From Paragonimus westermani (lineage: Eukaryota > Platyhelminthes > Trematoda > Plagiorchiida > Troglotrematidae), in assembly GCA_008508345.1 (NCBI GenBank), contig QNGE01002428.1, positions 34,421-98,420 of the forward strand: a stretch of DNA of 64,000 nucleotides, given 5' to 3'. Of the stretch, positions 12,901 to 25,083 are shown one piece after another. A model generated the notes under the pieces. The model had not been told where the DNA came from, made no database searches, and saw only the letters and a list, made by a program, of their open reading frames with translations. The translations under genes were made by a program, and so were the position numbers. Positions within the stretch are counted from its first letter, which is position 1. Each line of letters begins with the position of its first letter.

Positions 12901-15900
12901 CAAGCAGCAGCGACATCAAGGTGGGCTCTCAGTTACGAGTTAACTTAAATCATCTCAGTAAAATCAGATGTATATGGTGTCAACCAGCCCGCACATTTGC
13001 ATGCCTCATAGGAAAGTGCAGCTAGATAATCGCGCGAAAAATGACTAAAACCACGCGAAGCAACCCACTCTATGCTAGATAAGATGGGTGCATTTATGTG
13101 TCCTAATGTACTGTTAGAGTTGTGCAGGAACATTCATATACGGTAGACCGTCGATAAAATTTTCAAAAAGTATTCTGAAGTGATTGAAACTAAGTTTAGA
13201 AAAGTGTGGTGATTTCTGAATTCTTGTTGAAATGGTCGACGCGACTTGACGACTGGTAGAGAGCACTGGAATCTTTCCATGGTATGCGAATATGGTAGTT
13301 AAACATAGAGAATAAGACGCAAGGACAGTCTGACTCTACAACTCCAGAACTGATATCAAGACCAGGTGAGCAAAGAAGGGACATTAGAAAATTATTCGGA
13401 AATGAACTGGAATATCAGACCGTGACCAGGAATTCTGCAGTCACTGGTCACGCTTTAGACACAGGTTATGAAATGGACCTAGAAAATGTTGAGACAATTA
13501 GACAGGTGGTTAAACACAAACAAGGATGATTAGTTGCGTAGGCTATGGAAATTGTAAAGAAACAAACGCGCTGTAAGTGGAGTTGAGGGGGCTGAACTCT
13601 CTGGTGTGTGGTGGCCGGTCTTTGATCGTTTGAACTGACCGCCGTTGATGGCTGGATGAGATGACAATCTTATCATGTCATCACTGTGGTTACCTTGTTT
13701 ACCTCCCTAAAAAACAGTTGGCCCTTGGATTAACCTATTTGACAAACCATATCGATTTCATTTCTGGCGACCTTTCCACTTGTCCCCGACCTGGTGCAAT
13801 AAGCAATTCGAGCCCAGTACTGATCCGTTATCCATGTACACTCGATGCAGGACCTGTTACCTTCGGCTTCGTTTAGTTGCCTACGTCTAGTGCACTTTAA
13901 ATACCACCAAATTTGTCTGTTCCATGTTGTCTACAAAAGCGTCTGTGTCAGAAGTAAAATGTCACCAATAAAACAAATTACCGATCCTTCACAAGTTGTT
14001 CTGGAATTTCGAAAACTCAGTCGGTCTTAAGCATAATACAACCAGCTTCATTCCTCTTCCTGTAACTGAGTCCAGTGATCACTTGAATGACATCCTGCCA
14101 CAGGAGGCATCTATAAAGTACATCAACGTGTTAGAACTGAACCGTAATCAAAGTGTAGGAGGATTCGAAACGTTTGCCCCGTTCTGATATTTCCGACCAC
14201 CAGGCTCCGTTTCATCAAGTGCCTTTTGAAAATCACCACGATTGACTTCTCAAACAAACTAAAGTCAAACGGAGTCAGCTGGAACTAACGCTTGAAGCAA
14301 AGGTTAGATAAAGTACGTTATTGACACGGCCTGAGCTATTTGCCAACAATGGCCAGAGTGTGGAACCTTAGTACGTTAACCGATACTTAAGAGACGGGTA
14401 TGACATTGGTGACTGAACACTTGAGTGTGCTAAATCATGTTTTTAAGGGATGCGTTAGTTGCTAACTACACATGGCTCAACCAGGCTGCTACAGGTAGGC
14501 AGGCACAGCACCAGAATGTGGAATACTGAGTGCATCTGTCACAGTGAATCTTGCGTCATATCTGGTTATGTAACACCCAGTTTAGTTTGTTCCACTTGGT
14601 TGTTGAATGGCCTCTGAGGGTCAATGAGGAATTAATCAGTGAATCAACGCCATCAGCAATTTTAGTAACGCGGATCCAGGCTGATGTACTGACGTTTGAA
14701 GTCTGACAAAGTCAGTTGACACAAGTGATATGTACACAGTATTGCTGTATTCCGTAAGTTCAAAAGGTAGTTCGTAAAGTATTTGATGTATTGTAACGGT
14801 TAGACGGTGCGATTGTCGTGTCGTGGATGTAGAAGATGGGTACGGATAAGCAGTAGTATTGTATTATAAAGTAGAAGACAAATGTACAATAGAAGCTGTA
14901 GGCGACATCAGTCACGACTCTCTAGTGAGATGGTAGATTGTTCAGTGTCATCACAAAAACGTAAGCAGATTGAAGTTCAGTTGTCCAATCAGGAAAATCG
15001 CATGACAAATCCGATCCAACACAGAATAAGGCAACATTGCGGGTGTACTGACGTGTCATGAACGGTGAATTACGTAAACGAGCTTGCAACACAAACACGC
15101 ATACGTTGTCTGTATGTGCGCACTTGGCACGACACAAAACTGACTGCTCACATCGATTTCTATCTGTAGTCAGGCCATTGCATTCTAGATGTTAAATAAT
15201 TTAGTTTTCCATATAACAGACAGACATTTTAATTCCCGGCACGGGATTGTAGCGCATGCGTGGTGGCCCACATGCTGCCTGCAGACATGCGGATTTCGGT
15301 AGATACAGCATGTGCAGAGGTGACACTAAATAAACCTCTCGTACTAGACGAATGCTAGTTCAGTGCTTCCGTAACTAAAGGTGACCCCAAAGCGATACCA
15401 CGGGTAACACACACATCTTGTTATGCTAATACTGAATACATTATCTTTTATACTCTTATTAAAATCCATCGGGCTATTTATCATCGCGTCTGTCTCATTG
15501 AGTGCCAGACCTCAATACATCAAAACGACCCCTTAAAAGTTGCGCGTCTATTTATTCCTCAGCAATTACATGACTGTGTGCGTTACAAATTTTATTAATC
15601 AGCTGAAAATCTGCTCACTGTAAACAGAAAATCTTAGGGCTGAACCACCTAATTTAGTTCTTACCTGTCTGCTCTATTTATTAACAGTATTTGAAAAGTG
15701 AATACTTTATAATATAGGCCAACAGCGTGGATATTACAGGTGAGTTACTTGACCGGCGAGTAAAAACGTAGTGGGCGCATTTTGATCAACATGCCTGGAC
15801 TGTAGAATGTCATACAGTTGACTAACTTATTTGTTCTTGCATGGGCGACCACTGATTGGGCTACCACATCTTAAAAAATATGACAGTTGTGAAACATTCG

Positions 15901-16919
15901 AACAATTAAGGCTATTGAGAGCTTGCCAGTTACCCAGTAATTTTTATTCATGCCCTAAACATTGATGTAGAGTGCTCATTTTTGAGTTCTGCCTAACTGG
16001 TGAAGGCCGTTGACACTTTGAGAGATGATATCGTTTTGGTTATACGAAAATCATGGCAAAACTCACTATGCTACACAATGAGGTTTTACACGAATAGGAC
16101 AGTTACCCAACTCTGGTTTTAACCGAAACGTTGTTAGTAAGTTTCACGAGTATCTTTAAAAGTTCTAAGCAAAATTTCACGATGGTGATACTTGATTCGA
16201 CTTTCTTCCAACAAATTCTCGCTCTACGAGTGGAAACTCATCTAGTCAATCCCCATTTTTATTAACACTGTTTTTGGTAGAAGAGTCGCTGCACTTGCCA
16301 TGTAACTTCCTCACATCTCGTTTGGTGCGAATGGATATAGTCCGCCTCGAATGGCAGTATGCCTTAACTAAAAACAAAATGGTAGTCATGCTGGATGTTT
16401 CATTATGTTTGTTTCCCAAATGTAGTTACTCCATTATCTGGCGCATCTGACAGACCACCAGAATGAACTAATCAAATAACTTACATAACAGTCATACGCG
16501 CTAATTATTCAGGTTGAGACAGAGCTCATATAATCAATGGTTTTATGCACAAAAACGTCTGTTCTCGACAGAAGATTATTGTTTTTGGGTCCCGTTCGGC
16601 TGTCTCATCAACAGTACGTTCTAGCTGAATTTATGTGATAAACCCAAACTGAGGATAAACCAGATCAAGATGAACTATGGGCTAAACTAATAAATGCAAC
16701 TTACATTATTAAACCGAATGTCTCTGTAAGTACCAGCGAACTGATGCGCAACAGATTAGACCATGCTACTTCCTATGTGCACCATAAAACTGTGGTTTTC
16801 TAGGAAACTTATAATTATTCAAGTGTCGTGGGATTGATCTTCTGGTGTGCTTGGTGCTGAAAAGATCGATGATTGGCAAAACAGCCATCCACCACTTCAC
16901 TGGTGGTTACGGGGCTCAC
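12901..16919. other. Unassigned stretch
   Basis: About 4 kb without a recognised feature. The plus-strand frame 13,661-13,876 is open for 71 codons but shows no motif. Confidence 0.4.
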
Positions 16920-17047
16920 CTGTTTACAAAGCTTTTCTGAACCTTTTCTGAGGCTGGGCTGGTGCCTTCTAGGTTGTAGATTAACCAAGAAACCACTGAC
17001 CGTTTTCACAACGGCTAACAAGTTATGGATGACGTAGTTGTCTTTTC
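16920..17047 (-). CDS. Candidate internal exon on the minus strand, function unknown
   Basis: On the minus strand an acceptor (GAGTTCTGGGTTCAG before 17047) and a near-consensus donor (AAACAG then GTGAGC after 16920) enclose 128 bp. One frame is open throughout and contains DNYVIHNLLAVVKTV and GFLVNLQPRRHQPSL. Entry needs two bases to complete a codon, and exit is at a codon boundary. No partner exons were found within reach. I recognise no family. The donor quality and codon usage make this a somewhat better guess than the other orphan exons. Confidence 0.3.
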
Positions 17048-19084
17048 CTGAACCCAGAACTCTATCTAGTGCCTAGACTGAATGTAGCTCACTTCTTACG
17101 TCCATATCTCCCAACACGACTACCCCACTCCAAAATGTGAGGCTTACTTCGCCTTTGCTCGAACCCATTGAATGAGAGTGCCCACTGAACTGCCATTCAA
17201 ACCGGTAACTATCTCATCGAAAGTACAAGCCATTTTATACTTCAGATTTCCTCGTCTCAATTCAGCATCTTCTGACATATATTAAGCCCATTACGCATAC
17301 TTTGAGCTTACAATTGCAACAGTTTGTTCGCATTCTTTGGATCTGAGCCTTAATGTATCACTTGTTTATGTTCATCTGAAGAATCCATCACTAGGCTTCG
17401 GTTTACGTTACATTTCGACCCATACAAACTTGCTATTTGGACTGCTGCAACGTCCAGGTGACTGCTTATATCACTACACAGGGCCAAATAGGTCTGGTGA
17501 GCATATTAACAGGTGCGTACTTAAATCCGCTGTAAGCACATCAGAGGGTTTTGCTCGACATGCACGCTTCAAAAAATCACCCATTAAGACAAACTTACCA
17601 AAATGCGGCGTTCAAAATATATAGAAATAATAGCCAGCGGCGGTCAAAAACGACAAGAAACCACAAGAAAACTCTAAATATCTAAAAACTGTTGTGAACG
17701 AAAAGTATAAAAACGATGGCCACCGACGAACGGTTAGTCTGAAAGATCGAAATACACTCCACTGTGATCACTCTGTTTGGAACTGGTAGGTGGTGGTAGC
17801 TAAAATGAAATTCAAAAATTTAGTTCATTTTAGTGGCTTTAGCCGATTCGTGAGCAGATGCATAGTGATGACAACAACTGGCAATGGTTTCTTTAACCAA
17901 AATATAATAATGCGTGTGTCGGCCTCAAAAAAGACTGCCAATTTTTCTTGTGAGTAGAGGAACCTTTTGCAGATAGGTTGGATGCACTTAAAGACCGAGT
18001 GTTGAATATGAATGGAAGAATCCTCCATTACCCGTTGACTACGTGTGTTACCACCGGCGTTGTATCTGTTTGCACGCTGTTAGCATTATATTTACGCATA
18101 CGGTGTAGTGTATCAAATTTCGGCAGTCAGTTGACTGGGGCCAGCAGGATTACTACAATCTTGCAGCCTACACGCTGAAACACTGACGCTCTGATGATGT
18201 CACCTCGCTTGGTGTTGAAACGTTTGCAACCTAAATGCCAAGCTCGGCGAACATATCAATACCAGATTAACAAACTCTCATTCCTGTTGATTGCGTTGCT
18301 TCGTCTATCATAAGAGTCAATTCAAAGATCCATTCATAGTAAAAAAAATACATGCACGGGTCGATACACGCATTTTCACAGTTTTGTCCTCTTGTAGTAC
18401 AAAATAAATTTCGTCCGTTGTCTGTTGAACACAGCGCAAAAGATCTGCACACCGGACACTCTCCAGGAGAAGATAAGATATATTCGAGAATCTCTCACAA
18501 GAAATGGATACCTTGAGACTGTGATCCGTACCTTTTTTCCAATTTTAATGTCCTGTTTAACTTGTCATAAGTCTGTATATAACCCGCATTAATCCCATGT
18601 AATTGTAAAAGTTTGATGAGAATTACCGAAAACAGGTGTTTACAAGATTGACTTCCTATGAATTCTACTGGAATATGGAAATGACTGAAACAATCAAAAC
18701 TGATTTGACCCTAGCTGTGGGAGAAGTTTCTTAGAACGGTTTTGTTATGCTGATCAAAAGTAGCCCTTTGGTTCCGACTGTATTACTGCGCAGAGTATCT
18801 ATGGTGGTATAGTGTACATCTTCCTGAGCCCTTCCGATTTCAGTATTTAAGTAGCAACGTTAGTAGATTCCTCAAGATCAAATTAATTTTCATGAAGTTG
18901 AGCTCTAGTCAACACAGAGGTCCAGTGTTTGCGAGCTTGGTTGAATCATTTAATCATTTCGCATACCGTACGTTCACTGAATCAAGTGATTGCTTAACGT
19001 AACGAAGAAGGATATATTCTCGAGTCAAGTACACATCCCAAATACAAGCTGCTCAAAAGATGCTCGGAAACAGAAAAGAACAGT
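17048..19084. other. Unassigned stretch
   Basis: No gene recognised. The plus-strand frame 17,337-17,624 (95 codons) has no domain I know. A sequence near 18,190-18,240 carries hammerhead-like words but lacks pairing arms. Confidence 0.4.
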
Positions 19085-19340
19085 TTGAACGGGACAGTTA
19101 GAACACGAGAAGTGTTAGATGTAAGCATTTCGTATTGACTCGTCAGTACTAAATCCACACTAAAACGGATGGGTTTTTTACAACGAACAACTGGGGAAGT
19201 CGGACAAGTATAGATCATTAAGTCCACTGAAGGTTCAAATCCACGAACAGTTGTTTCTGAACACAGGGAGCTAGGTTGAGTCGGGTGACTGCGACTGCTC
19301 CAGCTGATCATGAGAATCTTGGGTTAGGATGACTTAACAG
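19085..19340 (-). mobile_element. Penelope-like element 3' end fragment
   Basis: The minus strand ends a PLE protein with NPRFS, a stop, then AVAVTRLNLAPCVQKQLFVD and a TAA at 19,218-19,220. This parallels the end of the 22.9-24.5-kb copy (NPRFLRFAEAVAVNRLKP...CVQKQLIVN). About 130 bp of shared 3' tail follow, including the hammerhead motif. The copy is truncated just upstream, so only the last 40 or so codons and tail remain. Confidence 0.8.
19105..19160 (-). ncRNA. Hammerhead ribozyme motif in PLE 3' tail, degenerate copy
   Basis: The minus strand has CTGACGA (19,140-19,146), stem II GT-CAAT-AC and GAAA. A short stem III, ATG/CAT around CTTA, follows, then C at 19,118 as the predicted cleavage residue. 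Stem I is poor: only the innermost pairs form. The core matches the copies at 22.9 and 49.0 kb, so the motif is inherited, but this copy is probably weak or inactive. Confidence 0.55.
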
Positions 19341-20814
19341 GTCGAAAACTTGACCGGAAGAAAACAGTTTGATATAGCTGATATCCCTTCAGCTGATTTG
19401 TGCAGCTGCCAAACTTCAGAACAGTCTACTTCTTATGCTCTCGGTTTAATACTTAATCGAGTATGACAAATATAGTATAATGTTCCATTAACCCAGGCTC
19501 TCTTAATTAAGGCGCAGTAATATCCAACATCGAAGACTATTTTATTAAAGGTACGCACAACTACTATTGACTTTCGTGGAACAAGCAGGCGGATCTGCCA
19601 GCTTCTTCTCAAGACGAACTAAATTATTATTTTTCCGGCCGATGCGTCAAAAGTTCACATAGATTTGTCCCACTTGAATATGCCCCCAACTAGTGTTAGC
19701 TCTGATATTTTATCGCAGTGCGTGGAAACTAGCAAATAGCCAAGACCTTCCTTATCTTGACTGTTTTTCCAGACAATGATTGATATTTGACAACGAACCC
19801 TTCACGAAACTTAAAAATTCCGCTTTCGCTCGTCATTTAAAGGTTATTTCTGAACCACTAACTAATTTTGCGGTTTCCCCCTGAATTGTTCGGCCAGTTA
19901 CCAGTATATCTATGTTCCTTCCTCCGTGGATATTTTTGGTCATCTAGGTAGTTACGCAAGCCCTGGAGTGAATAGAGAAGGTTCCTTTCACTCAGGACGG
20001 TCACAGTCCATTTTTCCGCTTTATTTCATCCAGATCCTGCAGATTACTGCTCTTTTGGTGGTTGCGCGTGAAGCTAACATATTTTTGTTCTCCTACAAAG
20101 AACGTCTTTTTCTCTCTTCTAGTTGTGAGACCTGCGATATGTCCTTTTGTTATGGATATGTTCAAAATCCTGGTAAGGCGGCTCATGGTCGAATGAAAAG
20201 CAACCAGTCGTGTTCAGTCTTCCGATTCTTCTGGCTAAGTAAGGAATCACAATAGCGGCTTTTTTGGACCTAAATAACACTGTGAGAACAATTCAGGAGA
20301 GTGAAGCGGATCAAAAGTTTGTTCAGGCCGGATCAAAAGTGAACTAAGGGTAGGTTTATAGAAATTTCTCATACGACCGAGTAGTTAATACATAATAGCC
20401 TTTGGGTGACATTTACACTGTTTTCGAATGACTTATTTTCGGGTTGCTGTCTGTCAGGGCACGAAGTTGACCTTGGCACAGACGTTTGTAACGCAAATGA
20501 GAACGTCTGGTTAGAATTCCCATTAGTCGTCATTACAGAAAGAATACGCACTTGAAAAACTGTCGCTATACTGGTAAAGTAGTCTTTAAATTTCAGTTTT
20601 TGACAGCGTTTGCGTTTGTGAGCGTGATCACTATGTGGAAGTGGCCCTTATGATAGAGGGGGCATCGTTAAGGCGGAGCACTGTGCACGGTTCTTAGCAT
20701 TAAAATATGAAAACCGAGCAGACCACGCAAGTAAGAAACGTGTATTGCTCGAGTTCCACCGGACAAGATTTCGATGTGTTAGTAATAAGTAGGTTGGTAG
20801 ATTTATCATTATTC
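19341..20814. other. Unassigned stretch
   Basis: The plus-strand frame 19,926-20,255 is open for 109 codons but has no domain I recognise and no clear splice sites. Nothing else is seen. Confidence 0.35.
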
Positions 20815-20915
20815 TATATCAGACCAAACTGAAAAATCAGGCTTCGGCTAGATTCGAACCAGTGACAGAAACAACGCGCCCAAACGCGGCAATCTATTTG
20901 CCAGCTAACAGACAG
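20815..20915 (-). repeat. tRNA-derived SINE, copy 1
   Basis: The minus strand has a pol III B box, GGTTCGAATCT, preceded by a conserved TTGTTTCTGTCACT and followed by a tail CTGATTTTTCAGTTTGGTCT. Three more copies share this order: TTGTTTCTGT, the B box, then a tail ending near TTTGGTCTC. The A box is weak here. It lies about 45 bp from copy 2 in opposite orientation. Confidence 0.65.
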
Positions 20916-20959
20916 GTAAAGGAGTATAAAATTGACATTTTTCTAGCTCTGGGCGTGAC

Positions 20960-21068
20960 CTTATAGTTTATCCGGTAGAGCGACTGCAGCTTTTGGGCGT
21001 GTTGTTTCTGTCGCTGCTTCGAATCCAGCTGAGGCTCTGATTTATCACAATTTGGTCTCATCTAAAGG
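20960..21068 (+). repeat. tRNA-derived SINE, copy 2, head-on to copy 1
   Basis: The plus strand reads GTAGAGCGACTGCAG, then TTGTTTCTGTCGCTG, the B box CTTCGAATCC, and the tail CTGATTTATCACAATTTGG followed by TCTCATCTAA. The tail is fuller than in copy 1. With copy 1 it forms an imperfect inverted repeat of about 100 bp per arm, so a transcript through both could fold back. Confidence 0.7.
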
Positions 21069-22860
21069 ATTTTCTCGCTACACATACCACATCAATTAAT
21101 GCAGCTTTTAAATCCACGCAGAATTTTCAACTGGATTTCCCCAAAAAAGGTCATAGACATGAGTTTGGTGTTCTTCAATGACCCATATTCGTCACGACTA
21201 CAGATGGATGTAGTACAGCCCGTTTTCATGAAACGACCGTGTTGACCAATGTACATAGTCATCAGTTAGCAATAACAACCTGGGTGCTATTTATCGATGT
21301 ATGTTTATATATCTATATATATGGCTGAACATTTGAACATAATGATTGAGCCTAATGCGCGGTCACTCACACAGTACTCATCACCCTCACCTCATGTGGA
21401 CCGCAGCCGACATCCTAGTAGTAGCAAAAATTTTCGTTATTTTCAAATTCTAAGAAGGTTGAGGCTTCAAATCAAACATATGTGATGCTCTGTATATTGG
21501 TGTGTCAAAAACAGGACACCGGTAGTCGGCCATCTAACTCTGAGGCTTAGAAGTAATTAATGAATCACTGCCCATACCATGTTAGTCGGTAGACCAGAAC
21601 AGGTGTTCCGGGCCGGTTGTAACGAAGGAACATAAGGGACTCAATAACTGCGAATAGCATATAAACGCTTTACTTTCAAAGTGGCACGTGTTTGTTTCTT
21701 GTGAACTTGCCTGTGAGATCTCGGTTGTGACTGCTGAACAATCAGTGGCTGTATTAGATATATAGCCCCACTGAAGGTTACTAAATATATTTAAGTCTAC
21801 CTTGTGGAAACTGAATAACACTAGATTAGGAAGGGCTGTTCACAGGAGGCGGGTAATATTAAGGAACATTCTAACCAAAAAAAAGTCACATGTAACATAC
21901 AATTATACCACAATGTACAAGCAAACTCCCTATCTGGATTACTATTCATCTGAACTGTACCTGTTGAATTAGCTACTCTAAAGTCAAGCATTTGACCATT
22001 GATTTCCGTGAGCTTACTGAGTCACGATTTCACCTGTCACTCGCAAGCCAACTGAATATTTGCCAGAATGCATAATACATGCCACCAGCAGAGGTTTTTG
22101 AGTAATCAGTCTTGAACATAAACATATGAGAGAACAGGACTGAAACGAATACACTTCAGTAACACCTTACACCGACATCTTCGACAGATTCAGAACCATG
22201 GACCTTAAACATATTCATGTACAGCTGTAAACCAGCTATTCAAATAACTCCGTGGGCTTCGTTATAGAAGCAGACTGGAAGATGCTTTTAAAGACGTGTC
22301 AAGGGTGATCGAGCTCACCTTCGAGTACAATCATTGGAGTTGACCAAGAATGAAGTGGTAATTTTGGCTAGCCAACAAGTACGATCAGAGACCAATTCTG
22401 TTGGGTGCAAATAGTTAAGGATGTGAACCAACGACCTACAAACACCGTTCTAATTTTGGACTGACACATACTTCACCAACCTTGCAATTCCGCTTCAACT
22501 TACACAGATTTACCAGTCCCCTTCAATGTCCTAAGCTGACTCACGATATTATTGACTCTTCACCATATTCCAACTCATTCCTGAGAACAGAAATGTATAA
22601 GGCAAGCTGGCAGAATCTGTGTGAAAACAAATGATTAAAGGTCACGACAGGGTTGAATCATTTCAAATAGACGAACAGGATGTGAAGTATATGACGACCT
22701 GATGGGATAAATTCAGAGGTAAGAAATGGTTCAAGACGTGTGGACTTGCGTCGTTTGTTTACTACTAGGGCGGTTCCAATAACAAAAGCAGTCATCCAAA
22801 TGTGAGGGGAGAAAGGCGCAAAATTAGCCAGGCGTGTTACTTAAAAAGAATCCCAATTTT
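21069..22860. other. Unassigned stretch
   Basis: No gene recognised. A short TATATCTATATATATG run lies near 21,306. A minus-strand reading near 21,170-21,230 faintly recalls a GIY-YIG core but is too weak to call. Confidence 0.4.
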
Positions 22861-22880
22861 TAACAAAACCGTTAGAACAC

Positions 22881-22932
22881 GAAAACTGGCAGATGCAAGC
22901 ATTTCGTATTGACTCGTCAGTACCAAATTTAC
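22881..22932 (-). ncRNA. Hammerhead ribozyme, best-formed copy, in PLE 3' tail
   Basis: Minus strand, in order: stem I 5' arm AAATTTGGTA (22,930-22,921); core CTGACGA (22,920-22,914); stem II GT-CAAT-AC; GAAA (22,905-22,902); stem III TGC/GCA plus the A-U closing pair around TT; cleavage residue C at 22,892; stem I 3' arm TGCCAGTTTTC (22,891-22,881). Stem I pairs at nine of ten positions, two of them G-U, with one T-T mismatch. All conserved core residues of the hammerhead fold are present. It lies about 70 nt after the PLE stop codon. Such ribozymes are known in PLEs, where they may process transcripts or mark ends; self-cleavage here is predicted, not shown. Confidence 0.75.
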
Positions 22933-23000
22933 AATAACATGAAACGGGTTTTTTATATCGAGCAGTTATGGATAATCAATTAGTGGTTTAGGAAGGGTCA

Positions 23001-24071
23001 CTAAGTCCAGGGAAGGGTCAAGTTTACGATCAATTGTTTCTGAACACACAAGGTCGGCTTCAGTCGATTGACTGCGACCGCCTCAGCAAACCGCAAAAAT
23101 CTTGGATTTGAGTGACGTAATAGGATTCTGAATGCACAAACTGGATCGTGGCCAGTGGTCAGGACGTGTCTTGCGACTGCGGACGCTGGTTGCTTGCGTG
23201 TTTCAACTACATTGTCGTTCTTCTGTAATACAGAGCTCTGTACCCATTTAGGCAAATGTTCCTTCACTCTGGAGATCAAGCACCTCTCGGTTCTGCCTAT
23301 GTAAGTTTCATTGCAGTTACATGTAAATTGGTAGACACAATGTGAGGTGGCACCGACAGACTGATCGCTTTTGATTGAAGGAACAGGCGGTTTCTGGGTC
23401 CGGGCTAATACACAGAGTTCCGCTGCGTCAAATGTTCGTATAATCGCATTCACTAGTCTTTGAGTTGTTTGGTGCAAGCAATAATCACCTTTAAAAGGCA
23501 ATTCTGTATAAACCCTCTTTTTTCTCACTGTGGCTACCTGTTTGGGAGATGGTTTCGGTTTACCATGCCTTTCTATGAACCTTTTTGGATACCCATTAGA
23601 TTGCAATGTAGATGTGATCAAGTCTAATTTCTTCGCAAGACTCTCCTGCGTACAGATTCGCCTTGCTTGTGTGAATAGTGTATTCACTAGTGCGCCTTTG
23701 TGATGGACGGGTGTGAAACTACTAAAGTTCAGGTATTGATCGAACCACGTGGATTTCCTGTAGACGGCTCTTTTGATAGAGTCATCCTCTCGGCTACTAA
23801 TGAGTATGTCTAGAAACGGCAAACATTTGTCGACCTCAAATTCACACGTTACTTTCAGGTTGGGATGACGACTATTGAAGCGCTGCACTAGGTTATCTAT
23901 TGCCTGCTTAGACCGACTGAATACTAGTGTATCATCGACGTAGCGTTTGTATTGTGACGGACTCGCTATGTCTGTAGCTAACTCCTGCTCAATTCTTAAC
24001 ATAAAACGTCCGCTAGGATGGACCCTAGTAGACTTCCCATGGCTACCCCGTCTACTTGGCGGTAGCACCAA
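23001..24071 (-). pseudogene. PLE RT palm-thumb plus GIY-YIG endonuclease reading frame
   Basis: This 356-codon open frame is the C-terminal two thirds of a PLE protein. The first 25 or so residues are out of the RT frame because of a frameshift near 24,010; the true frame resumes before QELATDIASPSQYKRYVDD. The catalytic YVDD is at residues 44-47 and LPFLDILIS at 84-92. The thumb has TLFTQARRICTQES (131-144) and NGYPKRFIERHG (159-170). The GIY-YIG endonuclease follows: CVYQFTCNCNETYIGRTERC at 245-264, with EH at 271-272 and a late His pair region (RHVLTTGH, 301-308). The endonuclease nicks target DNA for priming. It ends CVQKQLIVNLTLPWT. The upstream stop and frameshift make the whole gene non-functional. 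Confidence 0.85.
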
Positions 24072-24490
24072 TCAATAAAACGGAAGCTGATGTTTTCGAT
24101 ACATAACAATAAGGCTTCCCTCATAATAACACTAGGCAGAGGCAAAGTAATGTAGCTCATTTCAACGAGTTCACAAATATGATCGATTGTCTCGTGTAGC
24201 GCGACATTCGTAAATAATGACTAAACGTCTATGTAACACATCAACTCATTAGCAAGGTTGATGTTGTCCAAGTCACTGATCAATTAAAAAGAATCTTTAA
24301 TAGAATGTGCTTGAAACTTTTGTTTCAATGGAGTTAGGATTGCAACTAAACAGCGTGCCAATTCTTGATAAGGAGAACTTGTCATCACCAGGATAGGCCT
24401 AAGAGGCATTCCAGATTTGTGTGTTTTCGGAAGGCCGTAGAGCTGAGGTGTCGACGACCCACACGTACATAGCTCTCAAACCGATAGTCT

Positions 24491-25083
24491 GATGTTCGTA
24501 TTTTAGATCTGGTTGACGGAACTGTTCTTATTCCGTGACCTGCATTCTCTTATGAAGGACGTAGCTATAGTACCAAAAACTATACGTCCTGGAAGTTGTG
24601 CAGACTACCGATAAAGATACTTTTAAAAGACTATCAGAACATGTAGTTGATTTGCAACAATATGCCTTCTTTTCCCCCGCATTCGGCATGATCTTAAAAG
24701 AGGAACTCGGGACAACTTACAAGTTTTCTCTTGTCAAACCAGCTGCAACATAATGAAGGATTCTGTAAAGATATCTTCTGAATACTGAGGCAATAACTTA
24801 TGACGCTGGTCACCAAAAGACCTCATCAACTTGATGGAGGGTTAAAACAAAACTGAGTACGTTTAAACCAGTTAAACCTGGGTTCATAACAATCCTAGTG
24901 TGGACTACGGGGTTGTAGTTAATCCCATGAAATGGCCTGCTGCAGTTTCCTCATTATTTGTGTCAACAAGTTAACCAAAACTGTGGCATGGGGAATCAAA
25001 CGGGCAGTCAAAGTACACAGTGTTCACATTACTGAGAAGATCGTTTACACATCCGAAATAAAATTGACAATTAATCTCACTAT
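24491..25083. other. Unassigned stretch between two PLEs
   Basis: The first 100 bp may be a further decayed RT segment of the element at 22.9-24.5 kb. The rest shows nothing recognisable. It ends in AATCTCACTAT (25,073-25,083), which recurs at 26,411-26,421. Confidence 0.4.

Larger units (their letters stand above)
22861..24490 (-). mobile_element. Long Penelope-like element copy with RT, GIY-YIG and 3' tail
   Basis: On the minus strand this runs from an RT segment aligning with window bases 360-800 (near 24,480) through the palm, thumb and endonuclease to a stop at 23,001-23,003, then a 3' tail to about 22,861. The family is that of copy 1. Damage: a stop replaces the Gln codon in the 'DVQSLF' motif (near 24,222), and a frameshift near 24,010 splits GVAMGSLLGSILADV from the catalytic box. 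The 5' third is missing. The 3' tail recurs at 19.1 and 48.9 kb and carries a hammerhead motif. Confidence 0.88.

Noticed and set aside
18185..18240. Hammerhead-like words CTGATGA...GAAAC with a CACC/GGTG stem
   Set aside because: The flanks cannot pair as stem I, and stem III would have no loop. Probably part of another repeat tail.
21165..21235. Minus-strand YVHWSTRSFHEN, faintly like a GIY-YIG core
   Set aside because: A single weak motif without the Cys residues or a following EH, and no neighbouring PLE motifs.
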